The notes: generated from the sequence alone by a model not told the origin. A stretch of 64,000 nt of DNA from Ecdyonurus torrentis (GCA_949318235.1 OX439131.1:35033930-35097929); one strand, 5' to 3'; shown: positions 1 through 38,904, counted from the stretch's first letter. Made by a program: numbers and translations.

Positions 1-77
1 TATGCAACAAGAGTGGCATTTATGATAAGCAGGTTGCATACTTTACAAACAAAAAATATATACATATAAACACTCAC

Positions 78-23434
<23,357 letters not shown>

Positions 23435-23760
23435 AGTTATAAAATATTAAAGAAGAAAAAAAGAAAACTTAATATCACATTGTCACCACTATACCATACA
23501 CATACACACACAAACTGACTAGCCAAGCGTCACAATTCAAAGCTCACAACTTGAAAACCTCCTTGCCCAACTCATGAGGATGAGAGACCGCCGCGCTATA
23601 GCGAGAACTTATGGAGGTAGTAGAGAAGCAAAAATATCTTCGTGGGTTGTTTACCCCTCCATCTCCTGTGGCCAATCTACCGGCAGGCAGACAGGCATAG
23701 GCAATACATACTTAAGTTGCACCTTGTTCTTTTTTTTTTAACCCACGAAGTTGCTGACAC
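23435..23760 (-). promoter_or_regulatory. Candidate proximal promoter and 5' leader of the RhoGAP gene
   Basis: The sequence just upstream of the ATG changes from AT-rich to mixed composition. An arthropod-type initiator (TCAGTTTG on the minus strand, from 23511-23518) would give a leader of about 80 bases. Further up, CTTCGTGGGTT (23638-23648) and its exact inverse AACCCACGAAG (23740-23750) flank about 90 bases containing CCGGCAGGCAG. No TATA box is placed convincingly. This is inference from position and composition. Confidence 0.4.
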
Positions 23761-23968
23761 CGAGTGCATCATATTTATGCACCTCATAATGTCACCAATC
23801 TAGTTTACCCCATTCATATGACACCAACTAACTACATCTCCTAACACTTTAAATCAATCAAATTCCTTTAGTTTACTGGATTATATTTTGTATATATACA
23901 TAAAAATATTTATACTGTAGGAATGTAAAATGTGTGTTTAAAAATATCTCAAAACCACATTTGTCACA

Positions 23969-23971
<3 letters not shown>

Positions 23972-24035
<64 letters not shown>

Positions 24036-24040
24036 AGAGA
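23972..24040 (+). repeat. (GA)n microsatellite, about 69 bp
   Basis: About 450 bases upstream of the candidate RhoGAP start site; one frame slip near the right end. Confidence 0.97.
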
Positions 24041-24488
24041 CTATGCTTTGATGTGTGATTGGGTAAATAAGATTTCTGAATAACTTATACAGAGAACTCA
24101 TAATGTAAGTTAAATTTATTATTTTCAATTACTAATTGCAATAAATTTTATTTGTAGCTTCATAGTTTATATGTTTTCTCTCATATTTTTAAATTCATAT
24201 TATATTTTTAAATTAATAAATATTTTAAATTAAAAATACTATATATTTTTTTTAATCATTACACGCTTTTAAAATGTCGCAATGTTCTATTAAAGTTTGC
24301 CATATTTTATTTATTTAATAACCATTTTTATTATCATTATTTTACAAATTGTTTTTATAGATCTATCAAAATTGTATTTTTCAGGTGCAATAAAAAGAAA
24401 ATCAGAATCAAAATACTGTACTATCAAATTAAGATAATAAATAAATAAACAAATAAACAAACAAAAGTAAACAAGATAAAATAAAGAA

Positions 24489-24592
<104 letters not shown>

Positions 24593-25285
24593 ATCTTATT
24601 TTAGGGGTGGGGGCAATACTTATTGCAGTAGCAATAATTTAATAACAATTTTAAGTGAATTATGCAACATTATTTTTGAAAGATATATTATACCATTGCA
24701 ACTTACACGCAATACACGTGCGTTGCTTAAAATATAATATTCAAAATTTCATAGTTTGCTTAAAAGTAAAACATGAAATTTCTCTCTACATCTATTTTAC
24801 AGTTGTTTAAAAGAACTTGAGTTAAATAACCTAACATAAAATTATAGTAGGACATAAAGTTTTGAAATATTACATATGGTATGGTAACACAGTATCAACA
24901 AAAGAACGTATGCCTTTTTCTTTTGATGAATTTTAATCCATCATACTAGAAAGTTTTTTTTAGTATACATATGTACATACAATTTATGTAAAAAGTTGAC
25001 ATTTAATTTTGATATTTCCTAGTAAAATATGCCGCCGTACTGACGGGACAAAATTCTGTCAACAGTCGCATTTTTTTTTTTTTTTTCGTGTCACTCAAAG
25101 CTCAAAGTGCAAAGAAAGTAATAATGCTACTCCAGTCATATAAATATTTTATTTCGCGATCTTATTTTAATTTAGGAATTGTATAAAAAAACAATTATAC
25201 AATGTTATACAAAAACCTATTAAATTGTAATATTCATAAATTTTTCCTTTTTAAAATTATTTTAAATCACCCAAATGAAAAATTG

Positions 25286-25316
<31 letters not shown>

Positions 25317-26227
25317 TCCAATATTTAAAAAAAATTCCTCAGGAAAACCATAAAATAGTTTTGAGTCATGAATATTGATAAAAAAAAACAACAGAGACTA
25401 CATTACACGTTTCTAATTTTCCCTGCGATATTTCAGTTTATTATTTTTATTATATTTAGTTTATTTTAATTTAAATAAACTTGTACCTTGAAGTTTCTTA
25501 TATTTATTTATTTTTATATATAAAAAGTCATTCAAAATTTCACATGCTCATTTCATTTCATTTTTTTTTTCTTTTTCTTTTTACAAAGTATAAATATTTT
25601 TTTATGTCTTAAGCAAATTGAAATACAAAAGTTTTTACAAGAGGTATAGAGTGAAAAATGGATATAGTAAAATGTAGCGAAAAGTTTAGTACGTTTATTA
25701 TTTTGACTGCCAAGAATCGGTGTGTGATTTCCACGCTTAACTCGTGCCACGACAGCGCAAGAAATCTTCTCTACCCCGCGTGATTTCTCCCCTCTTCTCT
25801 CTTTCTCTCTCTTTCTTAAATGTGACTAAATTAGATCAAGTCTAATTCATAATAGCCAACAATAGAGTTGCTTTAAGCTATATTTATAATGTGTTTATAT
25901 ATTCAGCGTAAAACAGGAATTCACTTTTGCATTGTGTGATATTATAAATAACAGTTTATATTTTATTTTTGTTTCTTGCTTTTCTTATAAATATAAATAT
26001 ATAGCATGTATATATATAAACAGATTTCAATTATGTTTATATACTTTATTCACCTTTTGTATATATAAATATGTTTTATATCACACCAAGGAATAAAATA
26101 GGCTATGAATAAAACAATATATTCATAAATTCTTTGTATATTAATAATTTCTTCTACAAGATAAATATTTTAACTATACATAGAGGTTGTTTTAAGCTCA
26201 TAGCTGATTAAAATTACTGCTTCATGG

Positions 26228-26362
<135 letters not shown>

Positions 26363-27150
26363 GTATATTTATTTTAAAGACAATAATAATAAAAATAATA
26401 ACAGTACTACAAAATTATTAAACTTATTACAACCAAGTTGGTAATAAACATTATTTAGCCCTATTATTTCAATCATTCATTTTACAGAATAAATATACTA
26501 GTAGAATTGAAATGTTGTGCTTATTAAAATATGAGATATAATGTATTTACAAAAGAAATTTCAAATATCCAACTTTCTTACACACAATATATTAAAAACT
26601 TTGAGCACGTGCAACAAATAACGTCACTCATAGTATGAAAATATAGCTTTGCTGTGAATAAATTATTTACGTGGATTAAAATTAATTATTAACACTCATT
26701 AATTTTACTATGCAATCAAGTAAGCAAGGTTTTGTGATTTCTACTGTTACTGGAATATGACGAGCGTGGGTGTATAGACTTGTCAAAATTAAATACGTTC
26801 TATATTTGGAATGAAATTATTTGTGACAATATAAGATACTATACTGTTTAATTATATATTCAATATGATTATGTCGTTTTATGTCTACATTTAAGAAATC
26901 TTGTATAAACATAATCGTTCCTTTAAAATATTCATATAGTCATTATTCGTATTTTCTTACTTTTTAGTAATTTAAATCCACTTGTTGGTGTAACTTTTAA
27001 AACTTTGTAAAATAATAATAACTATGCAAATATCATTTTGCATAATTTATTTTGAACTTAATACAATAAAGCTGAAATTAAAATTTTCACAAATTAATAT
27101 ACGTCCTCATATAAAATTTTATGTATTTTACTCTCATTATGCATTAAAAA

Positions 27151-27152
<2 letters not shown>

Positions 27153-27197
<45 letters not shown>
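27153..27197 (+). repeat. Poly(T), 45 bases
   Basis: Longest homopolymer of the window. No recognisable retroposon body beside it. Confidence 0.95.
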
Positions 27198-27205
<8 letters not shown>

Positions 27206-27659
27206 TTTTAACGTGTTTATTTTACAACAAAATAACATTTAATTTATTTTAAAATTAAAATATCTCTATATAAACTTCTTAACACACTTCTTACAAAGTG
27301 ATTCTCTCGCGTCAGTTTTAAAGAAATGAGTTGCTTGGTGGAATAATAATAAAAAAAAAAAAAAGAGTAGAAGTTTAAACCGACACCGGGTGTCATCAGT
27401 CTTAAACTATACCAACAATACGTCTTTGCCTCGTGTGTGCTTCACTTACTTGCTTGCTTACAATTGTATTAGCATACTGGAGTGGACTCTTTCCAAACAA
27501 CTTTACAAACGTTGCTTTCGTTTCTTAGTTAAACATACGCGGTGTTTAAAAATACGTTCTATTGGCTCAAGAATAGAACTGCCCTGTGAATATATACATA
27601 TATACAATATAAGACTGTTGCTTATATATTTTGCCTGGCAGTAGTACGAAAGAAGTAGA

Positions 27660-27663
<4 letters not shown>

Positions 27664-27713
<50 letters not shown>

Positions 27714-27784
27714 ATATCAAGAAAAAGAGGAATGCCTGCCATTTCACCGCCCTCTCATTTTTATCATCACATAACATAGAAACT

Positions 27785-27838
<54 letters not shown>
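27664..27838 (+). repeat. Two (GA)n tracts
   Basis: 27664-27713 (one AAAG interruption) and 27787-27838, separated by 73 bp of unique sequence. Confidence 0.95.
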
Positions 27839-27841
<3 letters not shown>

Positions 27842-29890
27842 TGCACAAGACGCGTGTCATCCTCTGCACCTTGGCAAGAACACCTCGTCCCGGAAATAAC
27901 CATTTTATTAACAAGTTTTCGTACAACACATTAACTTACAGACTACATAAAATTTACATTATATCTTATTATAACATCATTTTAATGTTGTTTTTTTTAA
28001 TATAGTTGTTTTTTTAACAAAGCATCTACTAAGAATAATTTTTTACAATTTCCAGAATTATAGTAAAGAACAAGGAAAGTCACAAAAGTATTATGTTGAA
28101 AACATTTAACACACAGCTTAAAGCATTACTTTCCTGGTCTTAAAATTTTATTATGTCTGTTTCAGGTAGTTATTATTTAAATAAAATAAAAATATATAAA
28201 GTTGGAAAAAAATAATAATAAAAAATAAAAAAATTGAAGTAAATTTGTAGTATTTTGAAGTGGTAGTAAAATTTGGTTGTATCTTACTAAAAGCTTAATT
28301 TTTATAATAATTTTAAGTTTTGAAGAAAAGCATGTCATTTTTTTCTTTCTTTTTATTATTATTATTCTTTTAATAAAAAATTTCATATTAAAATTGATAA
28401 AAATAGTTGTGAAAATGGTTTTTCTGTTGAATATTTTTGCTCGTCAGCAAATTAAATTTAAAAGCAAATTTAAATTTAATTGTATAATTGTCGTTGTATA
28501 AAAAATGAACTTAAAAATTGATTAGAAAATGTTAGGAAAAAGCTTACTTCTAATTTGATTTTGTAAAAAGCTTTTTTTTCTTTTTTTTTTTTTTTTTCAA
28601 TTATACATGCATGAAAGAAAAAAAGAAAAAAAAAAGTTCTCTTAATTTTTAAGTGTTATTTTATAATAATAAAAAGGTTAAGTTCATTATTGAATCTCAA
28701 TCGTAAATAAGTTCAACATGTTAAAAAATAAAAAATAAAATATACATATAACGTGACATAAAACAACGCAACGTGTAAATTCAATTAAAATCTTGTCATA
28801 TTTTTATACAGTATACTGTAACATGAAAAAAAAAAAAAAAAATTTGAAAATGAAGTTAAAATAAAAAATAAACACAAAATGTCACAATAACGGTAAGTTT
28901 TTTATTATTACTATTTTTTTAACTTACTTTCATTTCCTCTGACATCGTGTATTTTTAATTAAAAAATTTTGCGCATGCAATTTCATTTCAATCACGGTGT
29001 AGGAATTACAACGGAAATAATTTTTCCAGCTTATAAATGTTTCACGTACACTGTGTGACGTAAATCCTATTTTAGTGTAACAAGAAGAAGAAGAAAAAAA
29101 AAAGTATTTTGTATAGGCAAAAACATGACGTGTTTCACAAAAAAATATAATATATTATACATATATAATATTGCAAACATTTAAGCATTGCAATTTTTTT
29201 TTTGAATAATGCTCCCTCATTTTAAAAATACAATTCTTTAGACACAATGGCATATAAATATTTATTCATCAATAAAAATTTAAATTTGCATTAGAAATCA
29301 TTTTCAAATAAAGATTTATTTAAATTTTATACAAACTTAAAGTATACAAAATGCTCTACTTTTTAGTTTAATAAAGTTTACATTTATACTTATACTTCTG
29401 AACTTTATATTCCATAATGAAATGAGTTAAAAATATTTTCTAGTACATTCGGATCATATATTATTTACTACTCCTATAGGTTGTTAATAAAATAGAAATG
29501 GTGAAACTGAAGTAATTCATGTATACTGTACACGTTAGAATTCCATTTGTTAGTTGTTAAGTTCATGTCCTTCACCATTTTTTTCTTGTTAAAAGCTATA
29601 CATAAAACTCTCTCTCTCTCTCTCTCTCCAATATATTTTTCTTTCTGTTTTTAAAAGTTAGTAAATTGTCTTGCCAGATATTAGCAAGTAGTTTTTCTTA
29701 AAGTCCACGAAAATTATACACCCATAGGTATATACTATATACTTACATTACATTATACTATATCGCTATAAATAGTATAATACTCTATTCCTATTATATT
29801 ATATACTACTGTAAATACATACATAATATACTATATAATATTACATAACAAATATTAACCTCTAATCAGATTATTATTTTTCCATCATAA

Positions 29891-29929
<39 letters not shown>

Positions 29930-32900
29930 CATGAATAAAAAGACGACATTCTATACTCCTCTCTGAATTGTGATCAAATTTTCGATCAAATGTTATCACG
30001 GGAAAATTAATATTTCGTATGGCTCATATAGGTAAAAGTTATATGAAAGTTAATATAATTGTAATTAACTTTAACTTAATTAATATCGTACAAACTACAT
30101 TGATTTAATAAGGTAACATGTCTTTAATTTTAAACAGTGCCAATAGTGATATTTTAGTTTTTTTTTTTTTTTTTTACACTATAAAAGTAAGGAAAGCAAA
30201 AAGACGTAAAGTTGAAAAGTTTTGAAAGGGGAAACTCATTAACCAAAGTTATAACAGAGTAGACGCCTATAGTGTTAGATTTTGCAATGATTTCTGTAAC
30301 GTCATTTGCAACATTACCAACATGAAATAATGTCACATTACACAACATAACTTTAATGTGGTAAAATTTAATTGTAAAGCAAAACTAAAATACAATGTGT
30401 TATTGAAATATGAAAACACTTTTAATATTTTTTTTTTTTATACATAATACATATTTAAATAAAATTATAAATAAAATGTGAGTGTTATGTTTTTAATAAC
30501 TTAAAAGTATTACATGCTGTGCTTAGTTAATAACATTATTATTTGTTATTATGATAACTCGTAATTTAATATATTTTATAACTTTATTGAAAACTATTAA
30601 CTAAAATACTCTAACAATAAAACTATATATAATATGATGTTAAATATGCCAGAGGAAGTGGGTGGGTGTATACGTTTTGTGGTCTTTATATAAAATCCAT
30701 TTATTATTATTATTATTAAAATATTCTCGTCTCTATAACAACTTGCAGACTAAAACCAAGACACTCTGAATATATTTTTAAAAAAATGCACTCTTCCGAC
30801 ATTTGATAAATAAACAATATATATCAATATGATAAATGTATGAGCAAGGGATGGACGGTGCGTGAATGCGGTTTTCATAGTTTTATATGATAAAAAAAAC
30901 ATTGTACTGTAGTTTAATGTTTTACTTTTTTTTCTTTTTTTTTGCATTTTTTTAAAAAAATCTGTATACTGTTGTAAAAAACTATGATATTTTATTTTTA
31001 CATAAGCAATTCTTTAAAATAAGTCTATATCTTGAAATATACATAATAATGTATTAAATAACATGTAACTAACGTTGTAAAACTTTTGTACTTAAATTTT
31101 AAAAAAGTCAAGGATAAGAATGATTGGCATTCTTGCCAACGCCATAAATAAATACGATTTAGTTTTTTTTTTTTTTTTTTTTTTTTAATAAACATTTTTA
31201 TTTTATTATTTTTATTCAACCAAGACAATTGATTAAGGTTTAACGTTTGTAAAATGTTTATAAATTTACCATAGTTACATAAGCTATTTTGTTATGTAAT
31301 GGAAACCACAGAAGAGATTGTTTTCAAATTAACTTATATAAACAATCTAAGAATTTTCTTGGGAAATTTTCCTCAAATGTTAATTAAAAAGATAATTAAT
31401 ACAAGCAATATCAACAACAGTTATCAAAAAGAAACAAAACTCTTTATGTAAAGAAAATTAAAGTAATTCAGTAGAAGAAGCTCTAAGTTTTTTTTTTAAT
31501 TATAAATAAAAATAAATTAAATTTAAATATGGTTGTTATATTTTTTTATTTTATTTTATTGTAAAACTAAATTAAATTTTGTAGATTAATTTTAATTATT
31601 TTTTACGTTGTTTTCTTGTTGTAAGTATGTCTTGTTATTTAGACCTATAAATAGATTTATTTGAAATGTTTTATATCAATCTTGTAGCATAAAATAAGTT
31701 TTGTGACGTCATTCTCTCTCTCCCACCCCCCTTCTTTTTTGTTTCAAGTTTTATATAACAAATATATTAACCTCTAATCAGATTACTATTTTCCAATCAT
31801 ATAATAGAAAAAGACTTTTATTTTTTTTTTATAAAAAGTATTTAATTATGAGAGCAAAATTGTAAGAATTATCATAAAACAAATGTTATTATAAAGTATA
31901 ATATATATTATGTCACTTCGTGTTCATTTCATTTAATATTATTCAAACTTCGGACATTTTACTCACAGTCAGTACCCTCTAAATTAAGTAAATACATTTT
32001 TTTTATAAAATATATACGAACGTTACAATTCAGTTTCTGTATAAAATAAAAAAGTTTCAGTTTATGTGGGCGTACGTCAGTTTGAAGACAGGAGTATGAA
32101 GCTACTTGTAATTCTGTCTTCAAATCCAAAACTCTTCAATATATAGAATCAAATGTGACGAGGGTATTGACAAGATTTCCAATCTCCACCTGTCGAGGGT
32201 CATCGTAGTGGGCTCGCTGTACCCACCAATGTGGCAGCAGAAAGCGTAGCGTGCGAGTCAGGAATAGGCTCTGCCTGAAATAGACGTGTGGCCCAATGCG
32301 TGACGTGACGTTAGTAGAAAGTCAGCGTGTACATACACAAGCTTTAAACACGCTTTTGCTTGCATCCATGTTACGAACACACTGATATCTCAAACTGTGT
32401 AGTATCATCGATATCCCCTCACAATGTTTATTGGAATCTCATATCATTCTCTATAGTATGAATACGTTTAAAATATTATATAAAAAAAACGTAGCTATTA
32501 ACTCATAAAAAATAGGGGTGTATGAAAATACACAATCGAGTTACCAGTATCCAGTATCAAAAGAATGGGGAGAAAACTTAGAACACACTTGAATTTTGAA
32601 ATTATATTTTGTTTTGGTGCAAGAAATTCTGAATAGTAAATATATTCAGTATTTAAATATAGAGAATAAATAAATATACCAAATAAACTTTTTTGAATAT
32701 TAAGTTAAAATACAGTATTTTATCATTACACTGTATACCTGGATATTGATTTATTACAATAATTAACTATTGGTTGTGTTTATCATTGGTTCAGCATTGT
32801 TCATTATTGTATAATTTCTACATAATAACAGAGATTAAAGTTAATTGCCTAACTTGCATCATGAATTTTTAAGATAATAATTATCATTATGTTTCATATA

Positions 32901-35900
32901 ATAGTAAAAAATGTGACAAAAGTCTCTCTTTCTCTCTCTCTCTCTCATTTAAATTTATTTTAACTATGTGTGAAAGTAAGTCACCAATAAATAAAATATG
33001 CATTTTGTTTATGCAAAATAATGGCTCGTTAAATTGATACTCCTTTATAAAAGTAATAATGTTAAATAAGATCATAAAAATAATATTTAATATAACAAAT
33101 GAAGAATTCTTTAAACAATGTTATTACTCATTGTATCAGTCATTGTTTCAAATAGTACAAATACTGTATTATATCATATTATATTATATAATGTGGACAG
33201 TTATATAAATATTTACGTATAATGTTTTATATAATTATTAGTATAATTGTTGTTTTTACTTTTTTTACTATAATAATAACAACATAACAATTTATAAAAA
33301 AAAATGTATTCGTTTTTTTTTTTTAATGTAGCTGAAATATAAAATTAAATTAAATTCACCTCTTTAGGAAAATATTATTGTTGTAATATGTGTTTGTGTT
33401 TATTGTGAATAAAGGTGAAACGTAATCTCTATGTAAGCCATTTGTTTTGCTGTAAATCTTATTTTACTCTTGTTTACTGCTTCTAATTGGGATTTAATTC
33501 TCTCTCTCTACCACCACCTCCAACCCCTATAGCTACACAGCACCTTGAACACCGGGTAAACACTCCAGGTTTATCTGTTTCAAGGTAAAATTCATTTAGG
33601 CAGAAAGCCAAAGCCACCTCAATGACGTCATAAGAAAAGTGGGCCACGTCAAATGCATCGACAATAAGATGAGGGCGTTTTTGTGTATGTGCGTGGGTTT
33701 TCCTCCAGGTTTTTATGACTCTTGCCATGAATTTTCATATACTATAATCAAAAGAAGTCAATTTTAACACACAAATGTAATAGTAATTTATGTACTTGAA
33801 GTTATAGTTGATGCGTAGAAATATATTTATCCCTCGTCCTAACAACCAAGTAATGAATTAGTTAAAAATGTAATTTTATTTAGTATAATTTAAAATAAAA
33901 AAATCATTTAGATACACTATAGTTAAATACATTAGAATTTAATTATTCTACAGCTTCCCGTAAGAGGCAGCACAAGTTTACATTACAGAATCTTTCTCTG
34001 GACCCTTTTTATAAAGTTTAAAAAGTCCACACCAGATGGCTGGAGTACACTAACATAGTAACTATTTAAAGAAATCTTTTCTCGTTTATATTATTTTGTT
34101 TTAAACTGAACGAAAGAAACATAAAAACAACTTGGAACATAGCCATATTACTATGTTAATTTTGAGCTAATGCAGAGTTTTAAAGTTATTTTACTGCATA
34201 ATTTTTCTGTAACAAAATTTAAACAAAAGTATGAAAATAAAATTTTTAGTCAATATATTACTAAAACTTTTAACATTACTGGTACTACGGAAATATTAGA
34301 CCGTCACTTAATTTTTTGTTGTATACGTATCTCCTGGAAGGTATGCAATTTGCCGGGTACATCTGTCCAACAGGTTGCATACATCAATTTTATGCAGGGG
34401 CAACAATAAAACATGGCGTATGTTTACCTACATTTGAAACTTGAAAACTATTATTTAAATTTCAGATATTCACAAAATCGCCTCTATATAGAGTATTATC
34501 ACTTTTAATAACAATTATTCATTTTTTTTCCTTAGATCACCATACCGTTTGTTGCATAGTGATAAAAAATATACAATTAAAAACTTTTATAATTGGGGCT
34601 TACGAAACAGGCAAAGAAATAAAAGGGGAGAGGAACTAAAACAGTTTTTAAATTGTTAAATCTTTTGAACAATTTCCATACATGTCATTAATTATTTTAT
34701 TAATTAACAATACTTATAGAAATAATTCTTTCGTTAAAATGAAATATTTTTTAAAACTTAAAATCTTTGCACTAAAACAACAATATTATTAATATATTAT
34801 TATATCAATACTTAAATCTACCAACTAATCAAAATTTTAAGTTTAAGTTAGAACTACATACGGCCTATTTAAAAAAATATATATTATGCCATATGATGGA
34901 AAATGTTCATTGATGAAAGTTCTTGATTTAGAATGTCGTATAACAATCTTACATACAAAGTATATTTTAAACGAAGTAGAAAATGTACTGTAAACAAATA
35001 AAAAAAAGTTCATTTATCCTCATTTTTTAAGTAAAGTAACGTAGGCTGTTAACGCCTTTAATTTTACACTTTTTAAAATTTTGGTAGGATTCTAGTTTTG
35101 TAAATTGATATTAAAAGCTCAATTAAGAAAAGAAAAAAAATCTCTACGAGCTCATAAATGTATTAATTTTTCAAAGTAAAAACATTATGTTTGTATTTTA
35201 TTTGAGTGACGTACGTGCTACTTATTTTCCGGGCTGTTTTACTCTGCCGACCACACCTGTTGACAACACGTGTGAGGAGCTGGCGTCAAGGTGGGTGACG
35301 TGAGGAAATTTCATAGAAAAACCAGCCTCGACGAGAATAGGACTTTCCTCGTTCTGTGATTGAAATAACATGATAAATAACACTCCAGAAATATTTAAAA
35401 CATCATCTAATGCATGTAAGTCTTGAAAGGTGTATGTTTGTTTTAAATATGTCACTTTTAATTTGTAATTTCTTTCCTTATCGTCTTTTCTTTCTATTCA
35501 ATCTTAAATATACTCATCAATATCCTCTTAATACTTTGGATATTTGAAGATCTATTAGTTTTATAATGTGTATGTTGTACTGTTTTTCTGTCTTAATATC
35601 TTTATCAAAAGTTCTCCAAAAAAATTCTCTCAAAAATATATAGGTGTTTAAATAAATAAGTACAATTGAATAAATAATAATACTCAAAATTCATTCAAAA
35701 TTGTAATATAAATTTTAATGGAAAATTCAAAAAGAAATAGCTTTTTTCTTTTTCTTCATTTTAGTATGATTTTTTGGAATATAATATTATATTATAATAA
35801 TTTAGATTTTTTTTTATTTTTTATTTTTTTTTAGAGAAATGAAGGAAAATGTATACAAATAGGTACAATTATTAATAACAAATAAAGTGGATTTTTTTCC

Positions 35901-36512
35901 CTTTCATTTATCAGCTTGTTAATTATAAATATGAATACCAATAAAAACTATAAAAAGATAAAAGATAACTTAAATTTATCGATAACTATCTATTAACAAA
36001 TAAAGTATTTAAAATATTAGGTTAACTCATATAGATATAAGATATAACTGACTTTTATGTAAAAAAAAAGAACAAAGAAATAAGATGCTAAGATTTAAAC
36101 TAAAATTAACATGATGTTGTTTTCCAAGTAGTTTGAGTGAGGAAAGACGATGAGAATTGTTGTAAATCAGCGGGGAGTTTGTGTCTGGAGCCAAAATCAA
36201 CCGTTTAACAAGAGCATTATCATCAAAGCTTATACTGTAGTCGTTATATATACCACAGCAACTATACAATCACTTTAGTTTAGAGAATAAATTTACTTAA
36301 CTTATTGCACACACTTCATTAAACTGTTTAACAAAGCAATTTTTTACTTCTTTATTTGCACTTAAATCTAATATATCAACAGTTTTTTTTTAAATAGGTG
36401 ATTTCTATTATTCATAACAACTCATAAAATATTATGTCCTAATAATTGAAAAAACTGAAAAAAGAAAAGAAAAAAAATTTCACCATGAAATTTTGGACCA
36501 TTTTATATTATA

Positions 36513-36562
<50 letters not shown>

Positions 36563-38904
36563 TTATTATTTTTAAGTTTCATATAAAAGTTACATCCGTT
36601 CTCCATTATGTAAAGTTTAAATGATTAACTTTTAACGAATTAGTTGTATGAATATTTTAGAGAAATATTGAAAAAATATGTAGAGGAAAATTAATGATGT
36701 GGAATTTTTTTTGTTATTAATGTTTCTACGAAAAGTTAAAAGGTGTTCTGGCGAATGGTATAAAAATAGCTGACTGGAGCTAGAGAGAGAGAGAGAGAGA
36801 GCTTCTCGTTTGTTTTTTAAATAAGTATGATCGGAGATGATGCAGTGCTGTATTTTTAGTACACATATGTACATGAAAAACTTCTGGATGAAGTTTCACT
36901 GAGTACACATATATATAAAACTATACTGAACTTTACTTTATACTAAACTAACTAAGAGAAAGATCTAAATTTGCAAGTGACCTCTAGGCTATTGAACCTT
37001 AAAGTTAATTAAATTGAAAACTTTCATTAACTGTACCCCCATATAGTGTCTTAACTTTTATGTCATTTTAAAGCTCTATTCTATATAATTTTGAACTTTT
37101 ACTCATACTTATTATTATTCTTGTCTTTTTTTTCTAAAAATAAACTCTCTTTTTATGTTACTAATACTCTATTAGGTTAACTTTACATATAACCTAGCTT
37201 GTCTTACATTTTTGTGACATTGAGTAATTACCCTCACTGTTTACAAACAAAATACATACAAACTATGTATTTTAATACTACTCTACTTAATACATGTATT
37301 ATGATATACATACGCAAGTTATATATAATTTTTGTACAAACAGAAAAATATAATATTAAAAGCAAAAAAAAAAAAAAAAAAAAGAAAAGTTATTTATAGT
37401 AAATATTTCTAATTGTATTTCTTTTGATCATATGACATATTTAGTTTTTCACTTTTTAAATAAAGAAATTGACTAAAACTTAATCCAGATGGAAGACTTT
37501 TAAAAAATTTGTAATTAATTTTTTATTAAAACACTAAACTTGCTACCAACTTAGCTATTTTTTTCCCTTTATAAATATGTTTGACATTTGAGTCGATGAA
37601 ATTTAATAACATTACAATCGTTGAATTTATTATTAAGTTTTATTAATAATTAGCGGCGTAATTTTTAACTTTTTTATTTTAAAAATCTTTAATATTTGTA
37701 ATAATAAAATGTGAAAAATTTTTAGTTTTAAAAGCATGCAACAAAAACGCGATTTCCTAATGCAAACAAAATTATTTGTGTTGAAGATTAGTTTATTATA
37801 ACCGTGCTTTAAATTGTTAAAATTTGACTGGAAAGTTTCTAAATTTAGTGTTTTAATTCTCACAATCAAATTATTTACAGGAACCATCTCAAATTGGTTG
37901 TAAAGTCAAAAACGGAAGTATTGCAATGATAACGACGTCCCTATATATATATATATATAAGCAGATTCCTATTTCCGGAGTATGACCACGTAAGCGGCGT
38001 AAGCACGACACGAGCTGAAGGCAGTTGACAAACTTACACACCACTGGCAAAGAGTTTTCTTAATCTTGAAAAAACGAAGGGATAAAAATAGAATGTGAAC
38101 AAAGTCAGAAAAAAAAAGCAACATAATTTATTATTGCTTAAATCCATATGACTTTGTTGCTTGAATTTCTCTCTCTCATCTTTCTTTTTGCTCTTTTTCT
38201 TTCACATAATTTATTAATTAAATTATCAGTAACATAAATTTAATTTATGATAATCTAATAAATTATGTATACAGTTGACACTATATTGTATTTAACAATG
38301 TTAACATAGCATCAAACCAAAGATAACTTATTATTTTATACTTGTATCATAATCCATAAGCTTACTTTCTATTTACAAATATTTTTCTTTAGTATAATCC
38401 ACAATGTGACATTCAGATGACATAATATATTGCAGGTCAAGTAATTAATAAGATGGACGATTTTTCCCTCTTCCTATACTTTATGTGTTCGTGTGGTGTG
38501 TCGGTCGGTATTCTAAAACGTCCGCCAGCTGCAGGCAAATGGGGAACTTTGACAAATACGAAATACCACCACGTTTTATACACATCATCTCATCCATTTA
38601 CCACATCTTCACATCTCACACCATCGCTCCAAAAAAAGATCATCAGTTGAAAATGCTTAATATGAGTTAATATATTATAATTTTAACTTTTATAATAAAT
38701 GATGATAATATGATAAAAAAGAAAAAAAAATTAAAATCTGGTATAATTTTTCATCGTTGTACAGATTAGATAAAAAGAGCAAAAATGTAATAAAAATAAA
38801 GTTTGTTAAATTAAAGCGCTTAGCTTTAACGTACATTAATAGTTTAAAATGATGTATTGTATTGGGAGTAAAATATGGTTTTTATTATTATCAAATATCA
38901 ATCA

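Noticed and set aside
35222..35455. 77-codon minus-strand ORF (MTYLKQTYTFQDL...)
   Set aside because: Ends in an island of better composition but has no splice link to either gene and no recognisable motif; listed only as a possible regulatory island.
38453..38670. Two overlapping plus-strand ORFs of 60-65 codons
   Set aside because: Low-complexity C-termini, no conserved pattern, no splice signals.
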